This document shows, in pieces, positions 55,470-64,000 of a DNA stretch of 64,000 bases. The stretch is from Talaromyces rugulosus (taxonomy: Eukaryota > Ascomycota > Eurotiomycetes > Eurotiales > Trichocomaceae), in contig NC_049562.1 in the NCBI RefSeq assembly GCF_013368755.1, positions 3,038,001-3,102,000 of the forward strand, written 5' to 3'. Numbering within the stretch: the stretch's first letter is position 1; each line of letters starts with the position of its first letter. The position numbers and the translations under genes are program-made. The notes below the pieces were generated by a model. That model worked only from the letters and a program-made list of their open reading frames with translations, was not told the DNA's origin and did not search any database.

Positions 55470-58400
55470 TCAAGCGTTGGTTGCCGGTCTGTCATCATCT
55501 GCATGCTCTTCAACAAATCGATCCTCCTCCATGGCTTTCATCCACGCATCCAACCGGCGCGGCGGACCTGGCTTCTCGGGGTTGGCATCATGGAACGATT
55601 TCAGCGCCAGTGGAGCGTTCGAAAAGTACCCTGCTGGATACCATACTGGATCTGGGTCCCTGCCTAGCCAGCTTACTCGATAGCACAGCTTCTTCCAGCG
55701 CATCCGGGAGTCCAGGATCCTGTCGACTTCCCATTCCGAATTTCCGTTGACCTGGAGCTCAGGACATTCCTCCTCCAGTTGACCAGCGAGGGGCTCGGTC
55801 GAAGCGGCGCGGCGGAGCTTGTCCGGGGAAAAGATACGGTGCACTCGTACGCCCTGCGGCAAATCCAATTCAAAGGCATGTCCTATCTTACGCAGTATCT
55901 TGTATGGCCCTTCGGACTGATGGCCCAGCTTCCTGCCTGGTCGTCCTGTATCCCATCCTTCGTTACTGACGTAGACGTGGTCACCAACTCCGAAGTCTAT
56001 CTCCCGTCTGCGCTTGTTCGCTTGCCGTTGCTGTCTGCCTTGTGCTTCCGCAATATTATTGCGGGCGTGGTCCCATATGCGCTCTAAACGCTGTACCCAT
56101 GCTCGGGCTTCCTTCTCGTTCAGTGTGTAGCTTCTAGGCGGCGTTGGTGGCGCCCAATCAAACGACATCCGAGGAGCATAACCTTTTTCTATCTCAAATG
56201 GGGACATCCCTGTAGATTCCTGTGGCAGTGACGCAGCTGCAAAGTCGATGATTGGTAGGTACTCCGACCAGTCGTCCATTGCAAAGTTAACATATGGCCG
56301 CAGCCGCTGCTGAAGATACTGATTCGCTATCTCTGTTTGTCCATCTGTCTGGGCATGCCGTGCTGTCGACAGCTTTACCTTGATGTGAAGGATTCGGCAC
56401 GCCTCTCCCCAGAACTCAGAGATGAACTGGCCTCCTCGGTCTGATACAATGCTGTCTGGCAGGCCTGTCCACGGGAAGATATACCGAATCCATAACTTTG
56501 CCATGTCTCTAGCTGTCACCCCCTTGTGGCACGGTATGGAGACCGGTCTTTTGGTCAAGCGGTCGACGGTGACAAAAACGTTATCGAATCCCCGTTTGTC
56601 CTGGGGCAGCTCCATGAAGTCCATCGACAAATGCTGCCAAGGTCGTACTGGGATAGGTAACGGTTGGAGGAGTCCAGGGGCCCTGTCCCTGCGCGTGTTC
56701 GTCCTCTTGCATGTCTTGCAATTGTCCACATACCGGTTCACATCATTGCTCCATGCCTCCCAGTAGAACCGTTCTCGGACTAGCTTCAGCATCTTTGTAC
56801 GTCCTGGGTGCGCTGTTGCGGGTTGTCGATGTACTTCGTCTAGCAGTCGTGCTCGTAAATCGTCCTTCTTGGGAACATAGAGTCGTTCATTAAAGAAAAG
56901 TCGTCCTTCAATCACCCTATGGCTCTCCCCTTTCCCTGAGAGTAAGACTTCGGCACCTTTCTCGGCCACATATTCCTCGTTGGCCGCCAACACCTTGGTG
57001 ACAATATCATCCTCTGCAGTTAGGGTGACCAGTTCTGCATATGCCATCTCAAGTGCGATCTTATCGTCGATTTTATGCCGCGGCAGTAGCGTTCGGTTCC
57101 GGTGGTCGAGGTTTTTCGCCTTTTCATCTTCTCTCCGGGTGAGGGTGTCCGCCAATACATTCGCTTTTCCTGGTCGGTATCTGAGTACAAAGTGGTATTC
57201 CTCCAAGAACTCGCACCATCGGGCTTGTCGGGCGTTCAGAGCTTTGGTAGTCATAAAGTACTCAAGAGCCCGGTGATCCGATAGGACATCAAAGGACTCC
57301 TGTCCTCTCAGTCCGACCAATTCGGACTTCCATTCCCTCAGAGCCTTTATTACTGCCAGTAGTTCCTTGTCATGGATGTCGTAATTATGCTCGGCTGGGG
57401 TCATCGATGCGGAGTAGTACGCGACCGGATGCCATTCCTCATCCTCACACAGTTGAGATAGGACTGCGGCCACTACTCCGTCTGACGCGTCCGTTTCCAC
57501 GCGGGTTTGGCGATTGGGGTCGTAATGGGCTAGCACCGGGGCTTCCGATAATTTCTTTTTCAGACTTTCAAATGCTTCTTCGCACTCCTTACTCCATATA
57601 AATGGAACGTCAGTTCGAGTGAGGTAATGCAATGGCCTTGCAGTTCGGCTGTAGGCCTTTATGAACTTCCGATAGAAGTTGCAGAAACCAAGGAATGACT
57701 GTACTCCCAAAACTGTCATTGGCGTCTTCCAGGAAAGGATAACCTCAATCTTTGCTGGGTCGACCTCTATCCCCTCTGAGGTAATGATAAAGCCCAGATA
57801 CTTGGTCGATGTGACATGGAACTCGCATTTTTTGATACTGGCTTGCAGTCCTGCCTCTCGGAGTCTCTCCAACACCTGTCGCACATGCATCTCATGCTCT
57901 AGCTCGTTCTCGCTGTATATCAATAGATCGTCGATGAACGCAATCACGAACTGGTCAAGGTAGTCCATGAAGATATCGTTGATCAGTCGTTGAAACGTCG
58001 CTGGTCCATTGGTGAGGCCAAACGGCATTACCTCATACTTAAAAGTGCCATACCGACAACGGAAGGTGGTCAGATCTGTGGAGTCTGGGTGCATTCGGAT
58101 TCGGTGGAACCCCTGCCTAATGTCCAGCTTAGTGAAGATCTTTGCCTTACTCAAGCGCTCAAAGACTTCCTCGATAAGTGGCAGTGGATATCGGTCCTTT
58201 CTGGTCAAAGCGTTCAGCTTGCGGTAATCAACACAGAAGCGGAATCCGCCATCGGCTTTCTTGGCCATGAGGATTGGAGACGCGAATGGTGCATTGCTAG
58301 GGACGATAAATCCTTTATCCAGATTATCAATAATATAGTCTCGGGCTGCTTGGAGCTGTTCCTCTGACATTCGATATAAAGGACTATAACCCAACTCTAG

Positions 58401-59414
58401 GTCCTGATTCAACTCGATCTTGTGGTCATACTTCTGGTGAACTGGCAACTCGTCTGAGCGGATCTTCGAGAAGACGTCGGCGAACTCGCGATACTGATCC
58501 GGCAGCTGCTGCTTGATCTCCTCGCTTTCAGTCGACTTGGCCGTTCTTTCCTTCTCAGTTTCCAGCGCCTGCTCTATCTCGCAAAGACTAGTCATGAAGA
58601 CATCTGTAGTCTTGCTTTTCACACAACGATGGAATCCGGCAGCTCCGATGATTGCTATGTCCATTCCATACGTCCTTCTTTCTGAGCGTTGGCGATGTGG
58701 GTTTCTCGTCGGACTGACAACTGGTGACGCTTCCTTGGTACTGCCAAAGGGTCCTGTGGCGTTCTCTGATCGTAAGGCTTTCTCCATTTTCTGCAGTTCC
58801 ATCCTTGATTGCGTCCTTTGCGTTCTTCCTGTAACTGCAGGCGCTTTCCTTTGGGGTTCTGGTTGTAGGAGTGGGACAGGTTCTTCCATCAACCGATCTC
58901 GGCGCTCCATATCAGCTTGGTGCTCGAGATTGACTGGTCCATTTCTCCTTAGTATTGTCTTTGGCATGCGGATGAACTGCTCTCTCTCCATTTGATCTTT
59001 GAGAGACACATCCTCCGGCCATAAAAGGCGACGGTTTCTGCAATCCACCAACACATTGTACTTCTCCAGCCACATACGACCCAAAATGACATCGTGACGG
59101 CCTAGTCGCACTAAGAGAAAGGGTAGATGCCGCTGCATCCGGCCATCAACAACCAGTGTTAAGATCATGAGGTGCGTGACCGGTTCCACTGTCTTCCCAT
59201 CATACCCTCTCACCCCACAGGGTTCAGAAACGGGTACTGTGTATGTCTGAAAGTGTCGTGCAAGCTTCTCCGCTAAAAATACATCTAAAAAGGCAAATCC
59301 GTTGGCTCCAGTATCGGCCAAAGCTTTGGTGCAAATTGAATATCCATTCTTAGCTAGCTGAATAGATACAGTCATGCTATCCTTCTCTCTCCCCATCAGC
59401 TGTGAGAGATCCAA
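55470..59414 (-). CDS. pol: Gypsy Pol: protease, RT, RNase H, integrase, chromodomain
   Basis: 1314 codons in the -1 frame relative to gag. The first codon at 59414 is TTG, not ATG, and the frame stays open about 75 nt further upstream, past the gag stop, so expression by frameshifting is likely. Protease: ADTGA with D34. Reverse transcriptase: FCVDYRKLN, MPFGLTNGPATF and an FIDD active site at 493-496. RNase H: ETDASDG near 640, then SDHRAL. Integrase: an HHCC zinc domain around 850-890, then D932, D992 and E1028, a D,D35E pattern. C-terminus: a chromodomain near 1222-1270 (EWEVDRIL, YRVSWLG, DPVWYPA), known in relatives to steer integration to heterochromatin. All catalytic residues are intact. 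Confidence 0.95.
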   Translation of the reverse strand: MDLSQLMGREKDSMTVSIQLAKNGYSICTKALADTGANGFAFLDVFLAEKLARHFQTYTVPVSEPCGVRGYDGKTVEPVTHLMILTLVVDGRMQRHLPFLLVRLGRHDVILGRMWLEKYNVLVDCRNRRLLWPEDVSLKDQMEREQFIRMPKTILRRNGPVNLEHQADMERRDRLMEEPVPLLQPEPQRKAPAVTGRTQRTQSRMELQKMEKALRSENATGPFGSTKEASPVVSPTRNPHRQRSERRTYGMDIAIIGAAGFHRCVKSKTTDVFMTSLCEIEQALETEKERTAKSTESEEIKQQLPDQYREFADVFSKIRSDELPVHQKYDHKIELNQDLELGYSPLYRMSEEQLQAARDYIIDNLDKGFIVPSNAPFASPILMAKKADGGFRFCVDYRKLNALTRKDRYPLPLIEEVFERLSKAKIFTKLDIRQGFHRIRMHPDSTDLTTFRCRYGTFKYEVMPFGLTNGPATFQRLINDIFMDYLDQFVIAFIDDLLIYSENELEHEMHVRQVLERLREAGLQASIKKCEFHVTSTKYLGFIITSEGIEVDPAKIEVILSWKTPMTVLGVQSFLGFCNFYRKFIKAYSRTARPLHYLTRTDVPFIWSKECEEAFESLKKKLSEAPVLAHYDPNRQTRVETDASDGVVAAVLSQLCEDEEWHPVAYYSASMTPAEHNYDIHDKELLAVIKALREWKSELVGLRGQESFDVLSDHRALEYFMTTKALNARQARWCEFLEEYHFVLRYRPGKANVLADTLTRREDEKAKNLDHRNRTLLPRHKIDDKIALEMAYAELVTLTAEDDIVTKVLAANEEYVAEKGAEVLLSGKGESHRVIEGRLFFNERLYVPKKDDLRARLLDEVHRQPATAHPGRTKMLKLVRERFYWEAWSNDVNRYVDNCKTCKRTNTRRDRAPGLLQPLPIPVRPWQHLSMDFMELPQDKRGFDNVFVTVDRLTKRPVSIPCHKGVTARDMAKLWIRYIFPWTGLPDSIVSDRGGQFISEFWGEACRILHIKVKLSTARHAQTDGQTEIANQYLQQRLRPYVNFAMDDWSEYLPIIDFAAASLPQESTGMSPFEIEKGYAPRMSFDWAPPTPPRSYTLNEKEARAWVQRLERIWDHARNNIAEAQGRQQRQANKRRREIDFGVGDHVYVSNEGWDTGRPGRKLGHQSEGPYKILRKIGHAFELDLPQGVRVHRIFSPDKLRRAASTEPLAGQLEEECPELQVNGNSEWEVDRILDSRMRWKKLCYRVSWLGRDPDPVWYPAGYFSNAPLALKSFHDANPEKPGPPRRLDAWMKAMEEDRFVEEHADDDRPATNA

Positions 59415-59458
59415 AGCTTCGTTGTCCGTACTTGATGCGCCTAAGAAGGAGACTTCTC

Positions 59459-60667
59459 CTAGGCGTGGGCGTTTTCCGACTCCTTGCCTGCGTCATCCTC
59501 CAAGGCCTTCAGATCCGGAGCCTTCTTCTTGAGGGGGCACTTGTCAGCACGGTGACCGCTCAGTTTGCAATTGAAGCACTTGTCCTCGCTCATTAGCTTC
59601 TTCTTTTCTTCCCAGGAGAGCTGCGGTTGAGGGGCTTCATTCTTCGGCTTCGATCCTCCGGAGGTATTCGACTGGTGGCCTCCCTGGCTGTGGCCTTTGC
59701 TGCTCCCAATCCCACGGCTGCGGGCGCGTCGTTCCCCTTCAGCGATCTGCTCGAGGCGGTTGGCAGTAGTGTGGCATCCTTGTACAAAGGTCTGGTACGA
59801 CACCATTGGGTCGGTGCTTTCCTTGATCATGGCGCGCTGCATGTCGAACGAGAGTTTGTGGTAGAGTTCCTCCTTCCATTCTGATAGGGCGAGGCCAGCT
59901 TCCTGGGCAAGAAGCGTGAATTTCGACAAAAAGATCTGAAACTTCGAATCTCTCATTGCTAGGCGACGGAGTTCCATCTTCGCATTGATCACGCGGTTCT
60001 CGTCCATGTAGATTGTTCTCAGATGCTCGAAGATGTCACCGACATCCTGGTAACGTTGTGCTGAGTCCTTCCGGAATCGTGGGAGCAAGTGGTTGGCCGC
60101 TTCTCCCTTACACATCCCCTTCACGTACGCCATACGGGCCAGGGCTGTTGGGTAATGGTCGGCGTTGGCTTCCAACTTGTTCTCGACGTCGATCTCCCAT
60201 GATTCGTACTTGGGATCGATTCCATCCGATAGCAGCTGGCCATCTGGCAGCTTGGTGGTCTTCTTCTTGTGGTCTCCCCCGGCTGGAGAGGTATTGGCGA
60301 TTGCGGCATCACGCTCCGTGATCAGTTCGGACATGGCCTGGCGATGGTCGGCCAGGTTGCTCTTGAGGTTCTGAATCTCCTCTCTCATAGAGTCGATTTC
60401 CTCTGTGTCGTTGTTGCTAGACTCAGCGAGAGCCTCTTCTAGTCGTTTCTCCTGCATGGAGAGGTGTTGGAATAAACCTTCAAACAGGCCTCCAGGGTCG
60501 CTTCTGCAAAGCTCAAGGAATTCATCCTTATTGAGTGGTCCCTCAGGAACATCTCCAAGCTTCAGTTCTTCGAGGTTAACGGTCAAGCGGCGACTGGGCT
60601 CTCCCACATCGTCGTTGCTGGCGCTCTCGCCATGCTGACGTCCGTCAGCGGTACTTGGTCTTGCCAT
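59459..60667 (-). CDS. gag: Gypsy Gag: capsid and nucleocapsid
   Basis: 402 residues. The N-terminal ~130 residues are acidic and likely coiled coil. A Ty3-type capsid region follows at about 155-300 (SWEIDVENKL, then the helices up to the YQTFVQG segment). A nucleocapsid knuckle CFNCKLSGHRADKC (CX2CX4HX4C) stands at ~361-374 between basic stretches. It assembles the virus-like particle and binds element RNA. The ATG lies 222 nt from the 5' LTR. The stop lies within an overlap of about 36 nt with the open pol frame. Confidence 0.93.
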   Translation of the reverse strand: MARPSTADGRQHGESASNDDVGEPSRRLTVNLEELKLGDVPEGPLNKDEFLELCRSDPGGLFEGLFQHLSMQEKRLEEALAESSNNDTEEIDSMREEIQNLKSNLADHRQAMSELITERDAAIANTSPAGGDHKKKTTKLPDGQLLSDGIDPKYESWEIDVENKLEANADHYPTALARMAYVKGMCKGEAANHLLPRFRKDSAQRYQDVGDIFEHLRTIYMDENRVINAKMELRRLAMRDSKFQIFLSKFTLLAQEAGLALSEWKEELYHKLSFDMQRAMIKESTDPMVSYQTFVQGCHTTANRLEQIAEGERRARSRGIGSSKGHSQGGHQSNTSGGSKPKNEAPQPQLSWEEKKKLMSEDKCFNCKLSGHRADKCPLKKKAPDLKALEDDAGKESENAHA

Positions 60668-60875
60668 CGTGCTGGCTCACAAGATTTCCAGGTTTCGAAT
60701 GAAGGTAAATGAAGGTTCAGGGTCAGAGCGCTGACAAGGCGTTTGTCGTGGCTGTACGGACCGTGCTGAACACAAAGAGGTTGAGATAAAGAAAAGTCTA
60801 CCCCCGACCAGAGCGCTGACTGCAGCTGAGTGCTGGCTGTGCTAGTCGTGAGAAAGACAAAGATAAAGTGTAGCG

Positions 60876-60886
60876 ATGCTTGTTGT
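60876..60886 (-). other. Self-priming primer-binding site
   Basis: In element orientation ACAACAAGCAT lies 2 nt after the 5' LTR. The LTR itself contains the exact complement ATGCTTGTTGT at 60956-60946. In the Tf1/sushi group the first 11 nt of the transcript pair with the PBS and prime reverse transcription; the length, position and context match that model. No tRNA-type TGG start is present. Confidence 0.8.
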
Positions 60887-60888
60887 AA

Positions 60889-61162
60889 TGTGACGTGCCT
60901 TTTCCAAAGATATTCGATTCCTATCTAGGGGTGCGATTCTCTAAAACAACAAGCATGGGAAAGGAATCTAACTACCAGGACCTGCGGGAAGGTTTTATCT
61001 TGTGTGCTTAGGTAACCAGCTTGACCCCTTATGGCCCCGGGGTGAGGCTATCCCCAGATCTGGCACCGCGGGTTAGGGTTGATGCCCTTCCTGCCTGAGG
61101 CCTCCCATCCGGCCACGAGGCCGCTCCTACCCTTGGGGATAGCCTCAGGCTCAGCCGTCACA
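60889..61162 (-). repeat. 5' LTR of the gypsy element
   Basis: 274 bp, identical by eye to 55168-55441. If the self-priming model holds, the transcript starts at 60956, giving U3 of about 206 nt and R-U5 of about 68 nt. Confidence 0.95.
60993..61000 (-). promoter_or_regulatory. TATA-like box in the gypsy U3
   Basis: AGATAAAA on the minus strand, about 37-44 nt upstream of the start at 60956 predicted from the self-priming complement. Position and sequence fit a core promoter. Confidence 0.5.
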
Positions 61163-62058
61163 TTTAGGCTCCCTGGGTCCATTTGGACTTTTGGGGGCTG
61201 GTTCGGGGAGTAAGCCTGTTTTTTTGTAATGATTTGCCACTCCTGGGCATTGCTAGCCGCTATATCGGCCCACTGGGGGCCTGCTGCGGGCTTCACCCCA
61301 GGGGGTGGTTTTGATATCGGGGGTGAGGCTCTGCGTGGCTCTATGGGCTTAGCGGCCCTATTCGGGTTAGCTTGGGGGCCATGGGTGACCTCTGCAAACG
61401 TCGTCCCCTGGGATGGCAGAGGCTGTCGTGGGCCCTGGCGGTCGCCCCCTGACGATAGGGGCTTTAGGGGGTGGTTTGGGGCGTTCGGGGAGGCCTGTTG
61501 AGCTTCTAGGGTTGAGAAACGGCGCTCTAGAGTGCCTAATTGGCCTGTGAGGCGCTGCTTTATAGCCTCTATCAGAGAGGTTATATAGGCCTTTATAGTG
61601 GCCATCTCCGCGTGTAATATGCTATTGCTGCTTGCAAAGTGGCCTAATAAGGCCTGTTCTATGTCTTTGTAGGCTGGGCCGATTAGGGCCTTTATGGGGG
61701 CTCTTTCTGTCCCGTCAGGGCTGTGTTCCTGTAGTTTCTTCTCTAGAGTTTTAGGTGCTTCCTGGGAGCCTGGCACGCTGCTTAGGGGGGGAAACAACTC
61801 CCTAGGGTTGATTTCTAGGCTAGGCAAGAAGTCCTCGCTCTGAGGGACTGTTGCACTTGCCTCGGGGGGCGTTGGTGGTGCTGTCCCCGCTGGGGTGCCT
61901 ATATAGGCCCCTACGGGGTTCACCAGACCTAGCGCCTGCCCCCCTGGGTCTAGGGGGTGGTTGTCGATATTGGGGAGTCCAGGGGCCATAGCGAAGCCCT
62001 GGATGCCTTCCAGTAGCATTGAATTTCAAAAGGTTGATTTTTGATTTTCCCGGCGGGT
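61163..62058 (-). mobile_element. LINE H, segment 4 (5' end and ORF1 start)
   Basis: The 5' end of LINE H (62058), leader and first ~285 codons of ORF1. RIP is very light: the frame stays open from the ATG at 62019 to the gypsy junction, although several Met codons have become Ile (ATG to ATA on the coding strand). Twenty-nine extra bases (62059-62087) and a 13-bp target duplication follow. Confidence 0.92.
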
Positions 62059-62087
62059 TCTACTATAATAAAAAGTATAAAGATATC

Positions 62088-62100
62088 AATACGTTATATA
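62088..62100. repeat. 13-bp target duplication of LINE H (right)
   Basis: Exact second copy of AATACGTTATATA (38800-38812), including 7 bp copied from the end of the Fot1-like element. Confidence 0.88.
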
Positions 62101-64000
62101 GAAAGCTGATTAAATAATAATCTAAGTAAGCTTTATTAGAGATAATTTAGCTATTTATAAATTTTAAATATTTTAGAGATAAGCTTAAATAATTATATAG
62201 AACTATTAATAAAGAATTAGTTGTTATCTATAAAATATAAAATATTTAATAAATTAAGTTTATTAGAGAATATATATTGATATCTTTAGATATCTAATAA
62301 TCTAAAGTATAGTGATTAAAGATATTAAGATTAATTCTATAAAGATTTTAAAGAAAGTATTAAGAATATAATTATAATAATATAGTCTTAATTAGAAATA
62401 TTCTATAATATAATAGAAGTAGTATTCTATATTAATTTATAATAATATAATAGATAACTTAAAAAAAAAATAGTTATTAAAAAAGATACTAGTTAAATAT
62501 TTTTTAATCTAGATACTCTTAGTATAATAAAAATAGAGATATTAAAATATAATTTAATGTTATTATTATTAAAAAAAAAAGAAAAAAGAAAAAAAGAAAG
62601 AATATACTATAAATGTAAAAAAAAAGATTATTTTATAAAATAATATAGATAAAACTTAAGTAATAAAAAGACTAAAATTTAATAGAAAAGATTATAATAA
62701 TTATAAAAAATCTATAAATATCTAAAGATAGTACTATTAAGGATAATAATAATTAAAAAGAATTATTAGATAAGAAATAATATTAAAGAATTATTAAAAA
62801 AGGATTTATAAGAATCTTTATAGAAAAAGAATTTTATTCTAAGTTATTAGAAGAATATTTATAATAGAGTTTTAAGAAAGAACTAGTTTAGAAAGAATAT
62901 TTTAGATAAGATATTAATATTAGAATAAAAGAACTTTATAAAAAAGATTAGTATTTATAGAATACTGATAATTTTTTATTATATTAAAGCATTCTAGAAG
63001 GTATAATAGTACAGAATAATAAAGATTAGATAAATTATGAAAATCTAGATTAAGAAAGCAATATAGTCAATAGACTTGATAAAATAAGAAAAGAAATTTA
63101 TAAAATATTAAAATATAATTATAAGAAAAAGTAAAAAGAAGTTAGTAAATATAATTGTTAGTTATTAAGAATAGTATATTTAGAGTTATTTAAAGTATTA
63201 TAAGTGGATATATAATAAATATTTAATATATAAAAAAGATAATATAGAAACAGCAGAAGAATATAAATAATTATTATAGTTAAAAAGAATAAGTCTATAT
63301 AATAAGATTTAAGAATATATTTAGAATTATATATATAAATATTACCTAAGCTATAAAGAAAATATTTATATTAAAATAGACTAGATATTATATTTTAATC
63401 TAAATTATAAAAGATATTAGAGAATTAAGAATTAATAGAGATAGATTTTAATAATATTAAAAATCTTGTATATATTGTACTTTAAATATTTATTAAACTA
63501 TAATTAATATAACTATATAAAGACTGAAATTAAATATTTATTTTATTATAACCTTGTTAGTATATAATATAAATTAGTAGAATGTTTATAATATAAAGAA
63601 GTCTATATAGAAATAAAAGAATAGTAGAAAGTCTATTTTAGAAGTATTTAATAATATAAAAAGTAATATTGATAATAGTACTACTAGATTTCTGTTATTA
63701 TAAAGTACTATAGAAATTTGATAATATTAGAAATAATAATTAATAAATATAAAGCTAGAATCCTAGTAGATTTAAGAGTAACTAGAAATTATATTAACTA
63801 GAAATTTGTGAAATAATATAATTTGTTATTTAAGCAGACTAATAAGTAGATAAAGGTTGTTAGAGTTAATAGAGAAATTATTATTAAAGAATATAAATAG
63901 AAAATTGATAATATTATAATTAGATTAAATAATTATTATATAAAAATTATTTTTAATATTATATCTCTTAACTTAAAATACTATAATATAATTATAGAAA
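62101..64000 (+). pseudogene. Ruined gypsy gag and protease, third part (runs off window)
   Basis: AT-rich, stop-ridden continuation of the gypsy element whose LTR is at 33786. A gag-like helix pattern continues at 62101-62300. A nucleocapsid knuckle survives near 62602-62645 as Tyr-Lys-Cys followed by Lys-Asp-Tyr-Phe, where CYKCGKKGHF would be usual. Near 63755-63800 a Leu-Val-Asp-x-x-x-Thr-Arg-Asn-Tyr-Ile segment matches the protease L-V-D-S-G-A-T-x-N-x-I motif. RT and integrase should lie beyond the window. All of it is RIP-destroyed. Confidence 0.65.

Larger units (their letters stand above)
55168..61162 (-). mobile_element. Intact Ty3/gypsy chromovirus (Tf1/sushi-like)
   Basis: 5,995 bp with two 274-bp LTRs that look identical, separate gag and pol frames, a chromodomain, a self-complementary primer-binding site and a polypurine tract. 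It is read on the minus strand. It is inserted in LINE H ORF1. In element orientation the upstream flank ends TAAA and the downstream one starts TTAA, consistent with a 4-bp target duplication with one difference. Identical LTRs and open frames indicate very recent insertion. An older, ruined LTR of the family is at 20970. Confidence 0.95.

Noticed and set aside
61048..62019. 323-codon ORF reading from LINE ORF1 into the gypsy LTR
   Set aside because: A chance chimera: codons up to ~285 are LINE H ORF1, the rest is LTR sequence beyond the insertion junction at 61162/61163.
1..64000. Starship, secondary-metabolite cluster, tRNA, rRNA or CRISPR features
   Set aside because: No tyrosine-recombinase captain, biosynthetic enzyme, tRNA fold or spaced repeat array was recognised on either strand.

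Overview
The window is a transposon-packed, AT-rich compartment of a filamentous ascomycete genome (Pezizomycotina; species not determinable by eye). The evidence is Tad-type LINEs, a Tf1/sushi-like Ty3/gypsy chromovirus, a Fot1/pogo transposon, and many copies ruined by C-to-T and G-to-A changes typical of repeat-induced point mutation (RIP). I see no bacterial gene organisation, rRNA, tRNA or CRISPR array.

Layout. 1-163: 5' tip of a LINE. 657-6948: intact LINE on the minus strand (C1). 6949-9400: 3' half of a RIP-ruined LINE (Y). 9488-10544: a foldback, a short LINE 3' fragment and an LTR. 10545-11007: ruined gag. 11008-17296: RIP-damaged full-length LINE. 17336-17874: two related LTRs. 17875-20275: the only non-transposon island, holding one small cysteine-rich secreted-protein gene (18834-19223) with a TATA box. 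20276-29666: AT-rich DNA, a RIP-ruined LINE on the plus strand, and a young 5'-truncated LINE (T). 29667-33522: 5' half of a ruined LINE (X). 33786-64000: one deeply nested locus.

The nest can be ordered from target-site duplications (TSDs). A RIP-ruined gypsy element (LTR 33786-33972, gag resuming at 36733 and again at 62101) was entered by a truncated LINE (34151-36719) and by a Fot1-like element (36931-38806). A full-length LINE, H, then landed at the Fot1 edge (38813-62058). H was later broken by an intact LINE (C4, 40614-46900), a deleted LINE (C3, 49850-54454) and an intact gypsy element with identical LTRs (55168-61162).

How the parts work. The two intact LINEs encode an ORF1 RNA-binding protein with zinc knuckles and an ORF2 with endonuclease, reverse transcriptase and RNase H domains. 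ORF2 probably starts at an ATG overlapping the ORF1 stop. The gypsy element has gag, a -1 frame pol ending in a chromodomain, and an 11-nt complementarity between LTR and primer-binding site that indicates self-priming. X and Y share a 14-bp TSD at their broken ends. That indicates one old LINE split by an insertion and then by an inversion of about 20-25 kb between LINE copies, unless the assembly is wrong here. I found no clearly new defence or metabolic system; the best leads are the secreted-protein gene, the inversion and the LINE 5'-junction nucleotides.
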